This document shows positions 7,151 to 14,587 of a stretch of DNA of 19,495 nucleotides, piece by piece; positions within the stretch are counted from its first letter, which is position 1, and the number at the start of each line of letters is the position of its first letter. Source of the DNA: Frankiaceae bacterium (GTDB lineage: Bacteria; Actinomycetota; Actinomycetes; JAVEEJ01). Both the position numbers and the translations under genes were made by a program. The stretch covers positions 1-19,495 of the forward strand of contig JAVEEJ010000343.1 of NCBI GenBank assembly GCA_030840515.1, in the 5' to 3' direction. The notes beneath the pieces were generated by a model. That model did not search any database. It was not told the DNA's origin and saw only the letters and a program-made list of their open reading frames with translations.

Positions 7151-8493
7151 TGGCCCGCGCTGTGAAGCCCACGGGTGGCCTGCCCGTGCTCGCGGTGGTG
7201 GGGCGCCCCAACGTCGGCAAGTCGACATTGGTCAACCGCATCCTGGGTCGTCGTGAGGCCGTCGTGGAGGACGTGCCGGGGGTCACCCGCGACCGGGTGG
7301 CCTACGACGCGACGTGGCGCGGTCGGCGGTTCACCGTGGTGGACACCGGAGGTTGGGAGCCGGACGCGCGGGGACTGGCCGCCCAGGTGGCCATGCAGGC
7401 AGAGATCGCCGTGACCGCGGCGGACGCCGTCATGCTCGTCGTGGACGCCACGGTGGGGGCAACCGATGCCGACGAGGCGGTGGCCAAGGTGCTCCGCCGA
7501 GCGAAGAAGCCCGTCGTACTCGCGGCCAACAAGGTCGACGACGCACGCTCCGAGTCGGACGCGACCAGCCTGTGGTCCCTCGGCCTCGGGGAGCCGCTCG
7601 CCGTGAGCGCGCTGCACGGCCGGGGGAGCGGTGACCTGCTCGACGCCGTGCTGGACGCCTTGCCGGAGGCCCCGGCGGACGGTGACCGGGAGGCGGGCCC
7701 GACCAGCGTGGCGCTGGTGGGGCGGCCGAACGTGGGGAAGTCGAGCCTGCTCAACAAGCTGGCCGGCGAGCAGCGCGCCCTCGTCGACAGCGTCGCCGGG
7801 ACCACCCGTGATCCCGTGGACAGCCTGATCGAGATGGATGAAGAGACCTGGCGCTTTGTCGACACAGCAGGGATTCGACGGCGGGTCCGCGAGGCGAGCG
7901 GCGCCGAGTACTACTCGAGCCTGCGCACCGCGAGTGCCCTAGATCAGGCCGAGGTCGCGGTCGTCCTGCTCGATGCGAGTGAGTCGCTGACCGAGCAGGA
8001 CCTGCGCATCTTGTCGATGGTCGAGGAGAGCGGGCGGGCGATCGTGATCGCCTTCAACAAGTGGGACCTGGTCGACGAGGACCGGCGCTACGACCTCGAC
8101 CGGGAGATCGACCGCCAGCTGGCTCGCATCACCTGGGCGCCGCGCGTGAATGTCTCGGCGAAGACCGGCCGTGCGGTCGACCGGCTCGCCCCGGCGCTGC
8201 GGACGGCTCTGGAAGGCTGGAAGACCCGCGTCTCGACCGGGCGGTTGAACGCCTGGTTGGGAGAGGTGGTGGCCGCCACGCCGCCGCCGGTCCGCGGCGG
8301 CAAGCAGCCCAAGATCCTTTTCGCGACCCAGGCGGGCACCTGCCCGCCGCGCTTCGTGGTGTTCACCACGGGCTTCCTCGAGGCGGGCTACCGGCGGTTC
8401 CTCGAGCGGCGACTGCGGGAGGAGTTCGGGTTCGCGGGTACGCCGATCGAGCTCAGCGTGCGCGCCAGGGAGCGCAACAAGGCCCGCTCCTGA
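7150..8493 (+). CDS. der: Ribosome-associated GTPase Der (EngA)
   Basis: The product is 447 aa. Der is an essential GTPase with two tandem G domains that acts in 50S subunit assembly. G domain 1 has the P-loop GRPNVGKST (18-26), the G3 motif DTGGW and the G4 motif NKVD. G domain 2 has a second P-loop GRPNVGKSS (about 191-199), the G3 motif DTAGIRRR, and NKWD. The C-terminal KH-like domain ends with IKF-type sequence PKILFATQAGTCPPRFVVFTT and the closing ELSVRARERNK. The ATG at 7150 overlaps the previous stop by one base. The Der call is unambiguous because of the double GTPase arrangement. Confidence 0.97.
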   Translation: MARAVKPTGGLPVLAVVGRPNVGKSTLVNRILGRREAVVEDVPGVTRDRVAYDATWRGRRFTVVDTGGWEPDARGLAAQVAMQAEIAVTAADAVMLVVDATVGATDADEAVAKVLRRAKKPVVLAANKVDDARSESDATSLWSLGLGEPLAVSALHGRGSGDLLDAVLDALPEAPADGDREAGPTSVALVGRPNVGKSSLLNKLAGEQRALVDSVAGTTRDPVDSLIEMDEETWRFVDTAGIRRRVREASGAEYYSSLRTASALDQAEVAVVLLDASESLTEQDLRILSMVEESGRAIVIAFNKWDLVDEDRRYDLDREIDRQLARITWAPRVNVSAKTGRAVDRLAPALRTALEGWKTRVSTGRLNAWLGEVVAATPPPVRGGKQPKILFATQAGTCPPRFVVFTTGFLEAGYRRFLERRLREEFGFAGTPIELSVRARERNKARS

Positions 8494-8533
8494 AGGCCGG
8501 GGGCCACCCGCACCGGAACTTGTCGGGGGTGGC

Positions 8534-9376
8534 ATGCACGATGCTCGCGTGTCGTCGCACAGTGCCGAGAGCCAGAGCCTCCCGGGTGGGTTCTCAGAAG
8601 CCGAGCTTCGGCAGGCCATCACGTCGGCGAGGTCTTGGCGGGGGGTCTTACGAGCCCTTGAGCGAACCAGTCCGAAACTCGGTCGCCAGCTCCGTGAGGC
8701 GGCCCTCGTCCGCGCCATCGACTTCTCGCACTTCACAGGCTCAGTCGATGTCGTGCGGCTCCGCCGAGTGGTCACCGAAAGCGCTTCGTGGCGCGAGGTT
8801 CTTGTCGCGCTGGGGTACGACGCCGACTCAGGCTCGGGCCGGGCTGCTGTTCGGCGGCAGTGTCAGCGCGCTGGCGTGGACACCGCGCACCTGGCATCGC
8901 CGGCCCCGCCGCCGAGGGAGCGCGCCTTCGCCGCGGATGTAGACCTCAGGTACCTCCGCTCCGCGGCCCCCGCCATCGTCGCCGGCGAACTGGCCCTGCG
9001 GGGCTATGCGATCTCATGGCCGTCCGAGCCCGCGGCCTACGACCTGATCGCCGACGGTGCCGGTGGGCTTCAGCGAATCCAGGTGAAGAGCACCACGTTG
9101 AAGCAAGACGGAGCGTGGTCCTGCAAGCTGACTCGCTCCCAACCCGGGCCAGCGGGCCGTCGGAGGGCCGCCTACAGCACCGAGGAGATCGATTTCTTCG
9201 CCTGCGTCGACGGCGAACGGGCTGTCTACCTCATCCCCGCCTGGTTGCTCGAGGGGTTTTCGGTCATCTACCTCCGCAAGTACGAGAGCTTTCGGCTGAG
9301 TGCAGAAGGCCCCCGTCCGGGGACGGGGGCCGAAAGCGGTGGAGACGGTGCGAATGGTCGGGCTGACAGGATTTGA
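8534..9376 (+). CDS. Predicted PD-(D/E)XK nuclease (group I intron-associated type) with two N-terminal helical repeats
   Basis: The product is 280 aa from ATG 8534, after a GGGGGTGG stretch; GTG 8549 is an alternative. Residues 20-67 and 73-120 are two divergent copies of one module, each with a SxSWRxVLxAL core and ending IDFSHF or VDTAHL. This module is familiar from the DNA-binding parts of HNH and homing-type endonucleases. Residues 135-250 resemble the PDDEXK_5 family: GELALRGY, YDLIAD (Asp170), IQVKSTTL (Gln183-Lys185, the QxK variant), then STEEIDFFACVDGERAVYLIPA. It therefore probably cuts DNA, but no intron or intein is visible here. Residues from about 259 on are encoded by the tRNA terminator hairpin and the tRNA-Pro 3' end of the other strand, so the C-terminal tail is probably not functional. 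Confidence 0.75.
   Translation: MHDARVSSHSAESQSLPGGFSEAELRQAITSARSWRGVLRALERTSPKLGRQLREAALVRAIDFSHFTGSVDVVRLRRVVTESASWREVLVALGYDADSGSGRAAVRRQCQRAGVDTAHLASPAPPPRERAFAADVDLRYLRSAAPAIVAGELALRGYAISWPSEPAAYDLIADGAGGLQRIQVKSTTLKQDGAWSCKLTRSQPGPAGRRRAAYSTEEIDFFACVDGERAVYLIPAWLLEGFSVIYLRKYESFRLSAEGPRPGTGAESGGDGANGRADRI
9308..9331 (-). terminator. GC-rich terminator hairpin of the tRNA-Pro gene
   Basis: The arms GGCCCCCGTCC (9308-9318) and GGACGGGGGCC (9321-9331) are perfectly complementary. Read on the minus strand, the hairpin lies 23 nt after the tRNA CCA end and is followed by TTCTGC, a weak U tract. On the plus strand it is inside the 3' end of the nuclease ORF and is followed by an A-rich GAAAG. 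Strong GC hairpins with poor U tracts are common actinobacterial terminators. Confidence 0.7.
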
Positions 9377-9431
9377 ACCTGCGACCCTCTGACCCCCAGT
9401 CAGATGCGCTACCAAGCTGCGCTACAGCCCG
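9355..9431 (-). tRNA. tRNA-Pro (anticodon GGG), CCA encoded
   Basis: The minus strand folds as a 77-nt cloverleaf: acceptor CGGGCTG/CAGCCCG with discriminator A and genomic CCA, D stem GCGC/GCGC, anticodon stem TCTGA/TCAGA closing the loop CTGGGGG, a five-base variable loop, and T stem GCAGG/CCTGT with loop TTCAAAT. The loop centre GGG reads CCC and CCU proline codons. The gene faces against its neighbours. Its 3' 22 bases overlap the end of the nuclease ORF. tRNA-Pro genes are known integration sites of actinomycete elements such as pSAM2, but I find no second copy of the tRNA 3' end in this window. Confidence 0.97.
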
Positions 9432-9441
9432 CGACGCGCTG

Positions 9442-9447
9442 ACCCTA
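9442..9447 (-). promoter_or_regulatory. Possible -10 box of the tRNA-Pro promoter
   Basis: Read on the minus strand, TAGGGT lies 10 nt upstream of the mature tRNA 5' end, a fitting distance for a short leader. It matches TANNNT. I find no convincing -35 hexamer at the usual distance. Confidence 0.4.
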
Positions 9448-9513
9448 CTGGATCGACCGCACGCTCCCCACAGCCATTCGGTGCTGCACAGCAGCCGTGG
9501 TTGACTGCCCGCC

Positions 9514-10119
9514 GTGGGAGCGGAGCCCGAGGTCGTCAGCGACCGCGTCTGGACCATCCCCAACGTCCTGAGCCTGCTCCGCCTGCTCGGAGTGCCGCTG
9601 TTCCTCTACCTCGCGCTCGGACCGAAGGCGGATGGCTGGGCCTTCGCGGTGCTCGCCGTCGGGGCATTGACCGACTACCTGGACGGCAAGATCGCCCGCG
9701 CCCTCGGACAGACCAGCAAGCTCGGTCAGCTGCTCGACCCGGCTGCCGACCGCCTCTACATCGCTGCCACGGCCATCGCGCTGACGGTGCGCGACATCGT
9801 GCCGCTGTGGCTGGTGCTCCTGCTGCTCGCCCGGGACGTCGTACTCGCCCCCACCATCCCGCTGCTCCGCCGGCACGGGTTCGGGCCGCTGCCGGTCCAC
9901 TTCTTGGGCAAGGCGGCTACGTTCAACCTGCTGTACGCCTTCCCGCTCCTGCTGCTCGGTGACGGCAGCTCAGACCTTGCGACCCTGGCGCGCGTCGTCG
10001 GTTGGGCGTTCACTGTCTGGGGAACGGCGCTCTATTGGTGGGCTGGCGTGCTCTACCTGGACCAGGTGCGGCGGATCATCCGGGCGCGGGCTACCGCGAT
10101 CGGCGGCGCCGCGAGCTAG
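9514..10119 (+). CDS. CDP-alcohol phosphatidyltransferase, probably cardiolipin synthase-like (PgsA family)
   Basis: The product is 201 aa from GTG 9514. This is the only start before an in-frame stop at 9502-9504, and no Shine-Dalgarno is visible. The catalytic CDP-alcohol phosphatidyltransferase motif D-x2-DG-x2-AR-x8-G-x3-D-x3-D is complete (Asp54 to Asp79). About five to six membrane helices follow the family pattern. The enzyme condenses a CDP-diacylglycerol with an alcohol acceptor at the membrane. The equivalent position next to a mannose-1-phosphate guanylyltransferase in Streptomyces is held by a eukaryote-type cardiolipin synthase, and in mycobacteria by pgsA2, so phosphatidylglycerol is the likely acceptor. 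Phosphatidylglycerophosphate synthase is the main alternative. Confidence 0.88.
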   Translation: MGAEPEVVSDRVWTIPNVLSLLRLLGVPLFLYLALGPKADGWAFAVLAVGALTDYLDGKIARALGQTSKLGQLLDPAADRLYIAATAIALTVRDIVPLWLVLLLLARDVVLAPTIPLLRRHGFGPLPVHFLGKAATFNLLYAFPLLLLGDGSSDLATLARVVGWAFTVWGTALYWWAGVLYLDQVRRIIRARATAIGGAAS

Positions 10120-10129
10120 GAGGACGCGA

Positions 10130-10150
10130 GTGAAGGCCACGGGCCCGTGA
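10130..10150 (+). CDS. Possible six-codon leader ORF before the guanylyltransferase
   Basis: A strong Shine-Dalgarno AGGAGG (with the A at 10118) ends at 10123, six bases before GTG 10130. That GTG opens a six-codon frame (M-K-A-T-G-P) ending at TGA 10148-10150, which overlaps the GTG start (10147) of the next gene as GTGA. The large downstream gene has no Shine-Dalgarno of its own, so reinitiation after this mini-ORF is a plausible way to translate it. It may also be an accident of a slightly distant ribosome site. Confidence 0.4.
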   Translation: MKATGP

Positions 10151-12645
10151 GGGCGGTCGTGATGGCTGGGGGCGAGGGGACTCGCCTCCGTCCGATGACC
10201 GCGACCATGCCCAAGCCGCTGCTGCCTGTGGTCAACCGCCCGATCATGGAGCACGTCCTGCGCCTGCTGAAGCGGCATGGCATCGACGAGACCGTGGTGA
10301 CCGTCCAGTTCCTCGCCACGCTGGTGCGCAACTACTTCGGTGACGGCGACGAGCTCGGCATGGCCCTGCAGTACGCCAGCGAGGACGTCCCGCTCGGCAC
10401 CGCGGGCAGCGTGAAGAACGCCGAGGCGGAGCTACGGGACGACGCCTTCGTCGTGATCTCCGGGGACGCGCTCACGGACGTGGACCTCACCGCCTTGGTG
10501 AAGGCGCATCGCGACCAGGGGGCCCTGGTGACGGTGGCGCTCAAGCGCGTCGCAGACCCGGTGGAGTTCGGCATCGTCATCACGGACGAGTCCGGCCGCA
10601 TCGACCGCTTCCTCGAGAAGCCCACCTGGGGCCAGGTGTTCTCGGACACGGTGAACACCGGGATCTACGTCATGGAGCCCGAGGTCTTCCGCCACGTCGA
10701 AGCCGGCCTCGCGGTCGACTGGTCGGCGGACGTGTTCCCCAAGCTCCTGGCGGACGGCGCGCCCCTGTTCGGATACATCACCGACAGCTACTGGGAGGAC
10801 GTCGGGACGCACGAGAGCTATGTGAGAGCCCAGGCCGACGTGCTTGACTCTCGAGTTGAGGTTGAGATCGATGGCTTCCAGGTGTCACCTGGGGTCTGGG
10901 TGGGCGAAGGCGCGGAGATCGACCCGGACGCGACCCTGCGCGGACCGGTGTACGTCGGCGACTACGCCAAGGTGGAGGCGGGGGCCGAGGTCTCGGACTA
11001 CACCGTCCTCGGAAGCAACGTGGTCGTCCGCGGCGGTGCCGTGGTTCAGCGCTCGGTCGTGCACGACAACGTCTTCATCGGCTCCGGGGCGACGCTGCGC
11101 GGCGCCGTGGTGGGGCGGGGCACCGACGTGATGCACGGCGCCCGACTCGACGAGCAGGTGGTCGTGGGCGATGGCTGCACGATCGAGCCAGAGGCTGTGC
11201 TGTCGCAGGGGGTGCGGGTCTACCCCTCCAAGACGGTCGAGGCCGGCGCCGTGGTCCAAACCAGTGTCATCTGGGAGTCACGCGCGCACCGCAGCCTCTT
11301 CGGTGCCCGCGGGGTCTCCGGCACCGTGAACGTCGAGATCACGCCCGAGCTCGTGGTGCGGCTGGCCAGCGCGTACGCCACCACGGTGCGCAAAGGCAGC
11401 GTCGTCACGGTCAGCCGAGACGCCGGCCGCCCTGCGCGCGCGCTCGACCGGGCGGTCGTCAGCGCGCTCACGGCGAGCACCATCGAGGTGCTCGACCTCG
11501 ACGTGCTCCCCACACCGATCGCGCGCTACGCCACGGCGCGATCCGCCGCGGTCGGCGGGTTCATCGTCCGGACGGCCCCCGGGGACGCGCAGTCGGTCGA
11601 CATCCTGGTCCTCGACGAGGGCGGTGCGGACCTCTCGCAGAGCGCGCGGCGCAAGCTCGAGCGGGTGTTCGTCCGGCAGGAGTTCCGCCGGGCCTTCCCG
11701 GGAGAGATCGCCGACGCCACCACCCCGGCGCGGCTCGTGGAGTCCTACGTCCAAGACCTCGTCGCCGCGGTCGGCACCACCGGAATCGCGGAGGCGGGCC
11801 TGCGGGTCGTGGTCGATGCCGCCGCCGGCACCGCCGCGGGCGTGCTGCCCGCTGTGCTGGGCGGGCTCGGCGTGGACGCGTTGACCGTGGGCGGGCGCCT
11901 CGACCCGGACGCGGCGGCGGAGACACTCGCGAAGCGGATGACGGCGCTGGAGCGGCTCGGTGGCCTGGTGGCGTCGTCCGGAGCCGCCTTCGGGGTGCGC
12001 TTCGACCCGACGGGGGAGCGGCTCACCCTGGTGGACGAGACCGGCGCCGTCGTGCCGGACGACCGTGCGCTCCTCGTCGTGACCGACCTGGTGGCGGCTG
12101 AGAGGCGACACGGCGTGGTGGCGCTCCCTGTCACCCAGTCCCGCATCGCCGAGCAGGTCGCCGCCTTCCACGGCGTGTCCGTGCGATGGACGCCGACCGC
12201 TCCCGAAGCGCTGCCTCAGGCGGCCGCCCTGCCCGAGGTCATCCTGGCCGGGGACGGGCGGGGCGGGTACGTCGTTCCTGGGTTCTCCCCGTCGTTCGAC
12301 GCGGTTGCGGCCTTCGCCCTCATCACCGGGTTGGTCGCGCGGACCCGACTGGCCCTGAGCCAGATCGACGGGCGCATCCCGGCCACCCACGTGCTCCGTC
12401 GCCGGATCAGAACGCCATGGTCCACGAAGGGCCAGGTCATGCGCGCTGTGGTGGAGGCTGCTGCCGGGCGTCAGGTGGACACCACCGACGGCGTCCGGGT
12501 GATCGAGTCTGACGGCAGCTGGATTCTCGTCCTGCCCGACCCCAGCGAGGCCGTGACGCACCTGAGCGCCGAAGGCCCGGATCGCGGTACGGCCAGCGAC
12601 CTCATCGACCGGTGGAGCGCACTCGTCGAGGGCGCGGCGCGGTAG
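10147..12645 (+). CDS. Mannose-1-phosphate guanylyltransferase with left-handed beta-helix and degenerate phosphomannomutase-like domain
   Basis: The product is 832 aa from GTG 10147. Residues 1-235 are a nucleotidyltransferase domain with AGGEGTRLRPMT, MPKPLLPV and ISGDALTDVDL, then EFGIVI, FLEKPTWGQVFSDTVNTGIYV and YWEDVGTHESYV. This fits synthesis of GDP-mannose (or another NDP-sugar) from sugar-1-phosphate. Residues about 250-375 are hexapeptide repeats of a left-handed beta-helix. Residues about 385-830 follow the phosphoglucomutase/phosphomannomutase fold but lack its catalytic parts: where S/T-x-SHNP is expected there is RTAPGDAQ (about 474-481), and the metal loop DGDxDR reads FDPTGERL (about 618-625). 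The product feeds mannose-containing glycans and polyprenyl mannose. Similar three-part proteins occur in Streptomyces. GDP versus another nucleotide is inferred from synteny. Confidence 0.85.
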   Translation: MRAVVMAGGEGTRLRPMTATMPKPLLPVVNRPIMEHVLRLLKRHGIDETVVTVQFLATLVRNYFGDGDELGMALQYASEDVPLGTAGSVKNAEAELRDDAFVVISGDALTDVDLTALVKAHRDQGALVTVALKRVADPVEFGIVITDESGRIDRFLEKPTWGQVFSDTVNTGIYVMEPEVFRHVEAGLAVDWSADVFPKLLADGAPLFGYITDSYWEDVGTHESYVRAQADVLDSRVEVEIDGFQVSPGVWVGEGAEIDPDATLRGPVYVGDYAKVEAGAEVSDYTVLGSNVVVRGGAVVQRSVVHDNVFIGSGATLRGAVVGRGTDVMHGARLDEQVVVGDGCTIEPEAVLSQGVRVYPSKTVEAGAVVQTSVIWESRAHRSLFGARGVSGTVNVEITPELVVRLASAYATTVRKGSVVTVSRDAGRPARALDRAVVSALTASTIEVLDLDVLPTPIARYATARSAAVGGFIVRTAPGDAQSVDILVLDEGGADLSQSARRKLERVFVRQEFRRAFPGEIADATTPARLVESYVQDLVAAVGTTGIAEAGLRVVVDAAAGTAAGVLPAVLGGLGVDALTVGGRLDPDAAAETLAKRMTALERLGGLVASSGAAFGVRFDPTGERLTLVDETGAVVPDDRALLVVTDLVAAERRHGVVALPVTQSRIAEQVAAFHGVSVRWTPTAPEALPQAAALPEVILAGDGRGGYVVPGFSPSFDAVAAFALITGLVARTRLALSQIDGRIPATHVLRRRIRTPWSTKGQVMRAVVEAAAGRQVDTTDGVRVIESDGSWILVLPDPSEAVTHLSAEGPDRGTASDLIDRWSALVEGAAR

Positions 12646-12668
12646 CGGTTCCGGTGGCAGGTGCGACG

Positions 12669-13526
12669 ATGCGCCTCGTGCAGCAGCAGCAACGGCCCGA
12701 CGCGTCGATGTCGCTGCTCGTCGACCTCATGACCACGGGTGCGTTGGACGAGGGCTACGCCATCGCTGCCGCGCGCCGTGCAGAGGCACCCGGGTCCCCT
12801 CAGAGGAGACGCCAGGTCGGGCGGGCGGCAGCTGTCGCACTCCTCGTCGTCGGTGCCTTGCTTGCGGTCGCGGTCGACCAGCTGCGGCAGAGCCGCCCCA
12901 GCCAGCTCAAGGCGAGAGACGGCCTGCGGGCCCGGATCGTCTCCGAGGACAAGGACGTCGCAGGACTGGCCAAGCGGGTCGACGCGGCCCGCGCCGAGAC
13001 CGCGCGGCTGCGCGACGCGGCCCTCGGTGGGCCGGGAACGTCGCTGGAGGCGGTGGAGATCGGCGCAGGTCTGCTCGCCGTCCAAGGCCCCGGCATCGAA
13101 GTCACGCTGAACGACGCCCCCGGCACCTCCGGTGACCCCTTCGGCGCAGACGAGAACCGGGCCACCGGCGGCGGACGGGTGCTCGACCGAGACCTGCAGC
13201 GCGTGGTCAACGCGCTGTGGGCGTCCGGTGCCGAAGCCGTGAGCGTCGCGGGTTTGCGGCTCACGGCCGCGTCGGCGATCCGCTCGGCAGGAGACGCCGT
13301 ACTCGTCGACTACCGGCCTCTCAGCCCCCCCTATGTGATCCAGGCCATCGGTGACCCACGGAGCCTCGAGGCCAACTTCTCCGACAGCGGCGCTGCCCAG
13401 TCGCTGGTGACGCTGCACTCGGTCGTCGGGCTCCGCTTCTCGGTGCGGAGCGTGAAGGAACTCCACCTGGCCGCCGCGAGTGGTGCGCTCTCGCTCCGCT
13501 ACGCCCACCCCGAGGGTCTGCAGTGA
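12669..13526 (+). CDS. DUF881 membrane-anchored protein (first of two)
   Basis: The product is 285 aa from ATG 12669, with GGCAGG at 12656-12661. The frame is open further 5' but only inside the preceding gene. A cytoplasmic tail (1-50) with a basic RRRQ stretch precedes one transmembrane helix (about 51-69), then a short predicted coiled coil (about 78-118). The DUF881 domain follows, with LLAVQGPGIEVTLNDAP, RDLQRVVNALWASGAEAVSV and the closing PPYVIQAIGDP. The domain is expected outside the membrane. Its biochemical function is unknown. In B. subtilis the DUF881 proteins YlxW and YlxX sit beside sbp and ftsA in the division cluster, so an envelope or division role is inferred. Its stop overlaps the next start (GTGA). 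Confidence 0.88.
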   Translation: MRLVQQQQRPDASMSLLVDLMTTGALDEGYAIAAARRAEAPGSPQRRRQVGRAAAVALLVVGALLAVAVDQLRQSRPSQLKARDGLRARIVSEDKDVAGLAKRVDAARAETARLRDAALGGPGTSLEAVEIGAGLLAVQGPGIEVTLNDAPGTSGDPFGADENRATGGGRVLDRDLQRVVNALWASGAEAVSVAGLRLTAASAIRSAGDAVLVDYRPLSPPYVIQAIGDPRSLEANFSDSGAAQSLVTLHSVVGLRFSVRSVKELHLAAASGALSLRYAHPEGLQ

Positions 13527-13855
13527 TCCCAGCCCTGGCACTGGTCGTCGGCGTCGTCGCCGGCCTTTTCCTGCACCCGACCGTCCCGCTGTGGCTGCAG
13601 CCCTATCTGCCGATCGCGGTCGTCGCCGCGCTGGATGCCGTGTTCGGCGGGATCAGGGCCTGGCTCGACGGCATCTTCGACGACAAGGTGTTCGTCGTCT
13701 CGTTCGTGGCCAACGTGCTGGTCGCGGGGCTCATCGTGTTCCTCGGGGACCAGCTCGGCGTCGGCAGCCAGCTCTCGACCGGTGTGGTCGTCGTACTCGG
13801 GATCCGGATCTTCTCCAACGCAGCCGCCATCCGGCGGCACATCTTCCGCGCATGA
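13523..13855 (+). CDS. sbp: Small basic protein (SBP, DUF1290 family)
   Basis: The product is 110 aa from GTG 13523, overlapping both neighbours by 4 bp. It is a small integral membrane protein with three predicted helices: ALALVVGVVAGLFL (about 3-18), an internal helix (about 24-42), and a C-terminal pair around 53-75 and 80-98. The family signature is LPIAVVAALDAVFGGIRAWL, followed by FDDKVFVVSFVANVLVA. The family co-occurs with DUF881 proteins in both Firmicutes (beside ftsA) and actinobacteria (Rv1824). Function is unknown. Strict sandwiching between two DUF881 genes suggests a membrane complex of all three. Confidence 0.92.
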   Translation: MIPALALVVGVVAGLFLHPTVPLWLQPYLPIAVVAALDAVFGGIRAWLDGIFDDKVFVVSFVANVLVAGLIVFLGDQLGVGSQLSTGVVVVLGIRIFSNAAAIRRHIFRA

Positions 13856-14556
13856 GACGCGCTCCGTTCCGGGCGGTCATCGCGGCGCTCGTCGCCCTGC
13901 TCGGCTTCGCGCTGGCCACCCAGGTCAGGACCGCGAGCCGCAGTGAGGCGGGTCTGGCCAGCGCCCGGCAGGAGGACCTGGTGCGCATCCTCGACGACCT
14001 GTCCGCGCGCAGTCAGCGGTTGCAGAGCGAGCTGGCGGACCTCGAGGCGGTGAAGGCGCGGCTGACCTCCGGGACGGATCGCCGGCAGGCGGCGCTCGAC
14101 GAGGCGAGGCGTCGGGCCCGCACCCTCGCCGTCCTGGCCGGGACAAGCCCTGCGACCGGGCCCGGCATCGTGCTCTCCGTCCTCGACCCGCAGGGAACCG
14201 TGCGGGCCGACGTGCTGCTCGACGCCGTCGAAGAGCTCCGTGATGCGGGGGCAGAGGCGATCCAGCTCGGCACGGTGCGAGTCGTCGCGTCGACCTACCT
14301 GGTGGACGGCACAAGCGGCGGGCTGACGGTCGACGGGCAGGCGCTCCAGGCGCCCTACCGGTTCCTGGTCGTGGGCGACCCGCGGACGCTGACGGCCGCG
14401 CTGGACATCCCCGGTGGGGTCGTCGACACCGTCGCGCGTAACGACGGCGCCAGCGCCACCGTGGAGCAGCGCTCCGTGGTCCGGATCACCGCCTTGCGAC
14501 CCGCGTCAACGCCTCGTTACGCTCGGCCGGCTTCGACGCCCGCACCCCGGGGCTGA
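13852..14556 (+). CDS. DUF881 membrane-anchored protein (second of two)
   Basis: The product is 234 aa from ATG 13852, overlapping the sbp stop. A start further 5' is open but would lie in the sbp gene. A signal-anchor helix spans about 6-24 after MRR. A clear heptad-like coiled coil spans about 35-92 (LDDLSARSQRLQSELADLEA). The DUF881 domain has GPGIVLSVLDPQG, LLDAVEELRDAGAEAIQLG and the terminal APYRFLVVGDPRTL. The last 25 residues are low complexity, rich in Pro, Ala, Ser and Arg. It resembles the first DUF881 protein in layout but has a much shorter cytoplasmic part. It matches Rv1825 by position; function is not assigned. Confidence 0.9.
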   Translation: MRRAPFRAVIAALVALLGFALATQVRTASRSEAGLASARQEDLVRILDDLSARSQRLQSELADLEAVKARLTSGTDRRQAALDEARRRARTLAVLAGTSPATGPGIVLSVLDPQGTVRADVLLDAVEELRDAGAEAIQLGTVRVVASTYLVDGTSGGLTVDGQALQAPYRFLVVGDPRTLTAALDIPGGVVDTVARNDGASATVEQRSVVRITALRPASTPRYARPASTPAPRG

Positions 14557-14587
14557 CGTCCCCTCCCTACCGGAAGAAGGCAGCTGC

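Noticed and set aside
8494..9431. Complete integrated element at tRNA-Pro with attL/attR
   Set aside because: There is no integrase gene and no second copy of the tRNA 3' end in the window; only one nuclease gene is present.
9501..9506. TTGACT just upstream of the phosphatidyltransferase as a -35 box
   Set aside because: It lies only 7 bp before the start codon with no -10 between, so it cannot drive this gene as a normal promoter.
11278..12561. 427-codon minus-strand frame opposite the guanylyltransferase
   Set aside because: It is a mirror of plus-strand codon bias, rich in Gly, Arg, Asp and His with no family resemblance or ribosome site.
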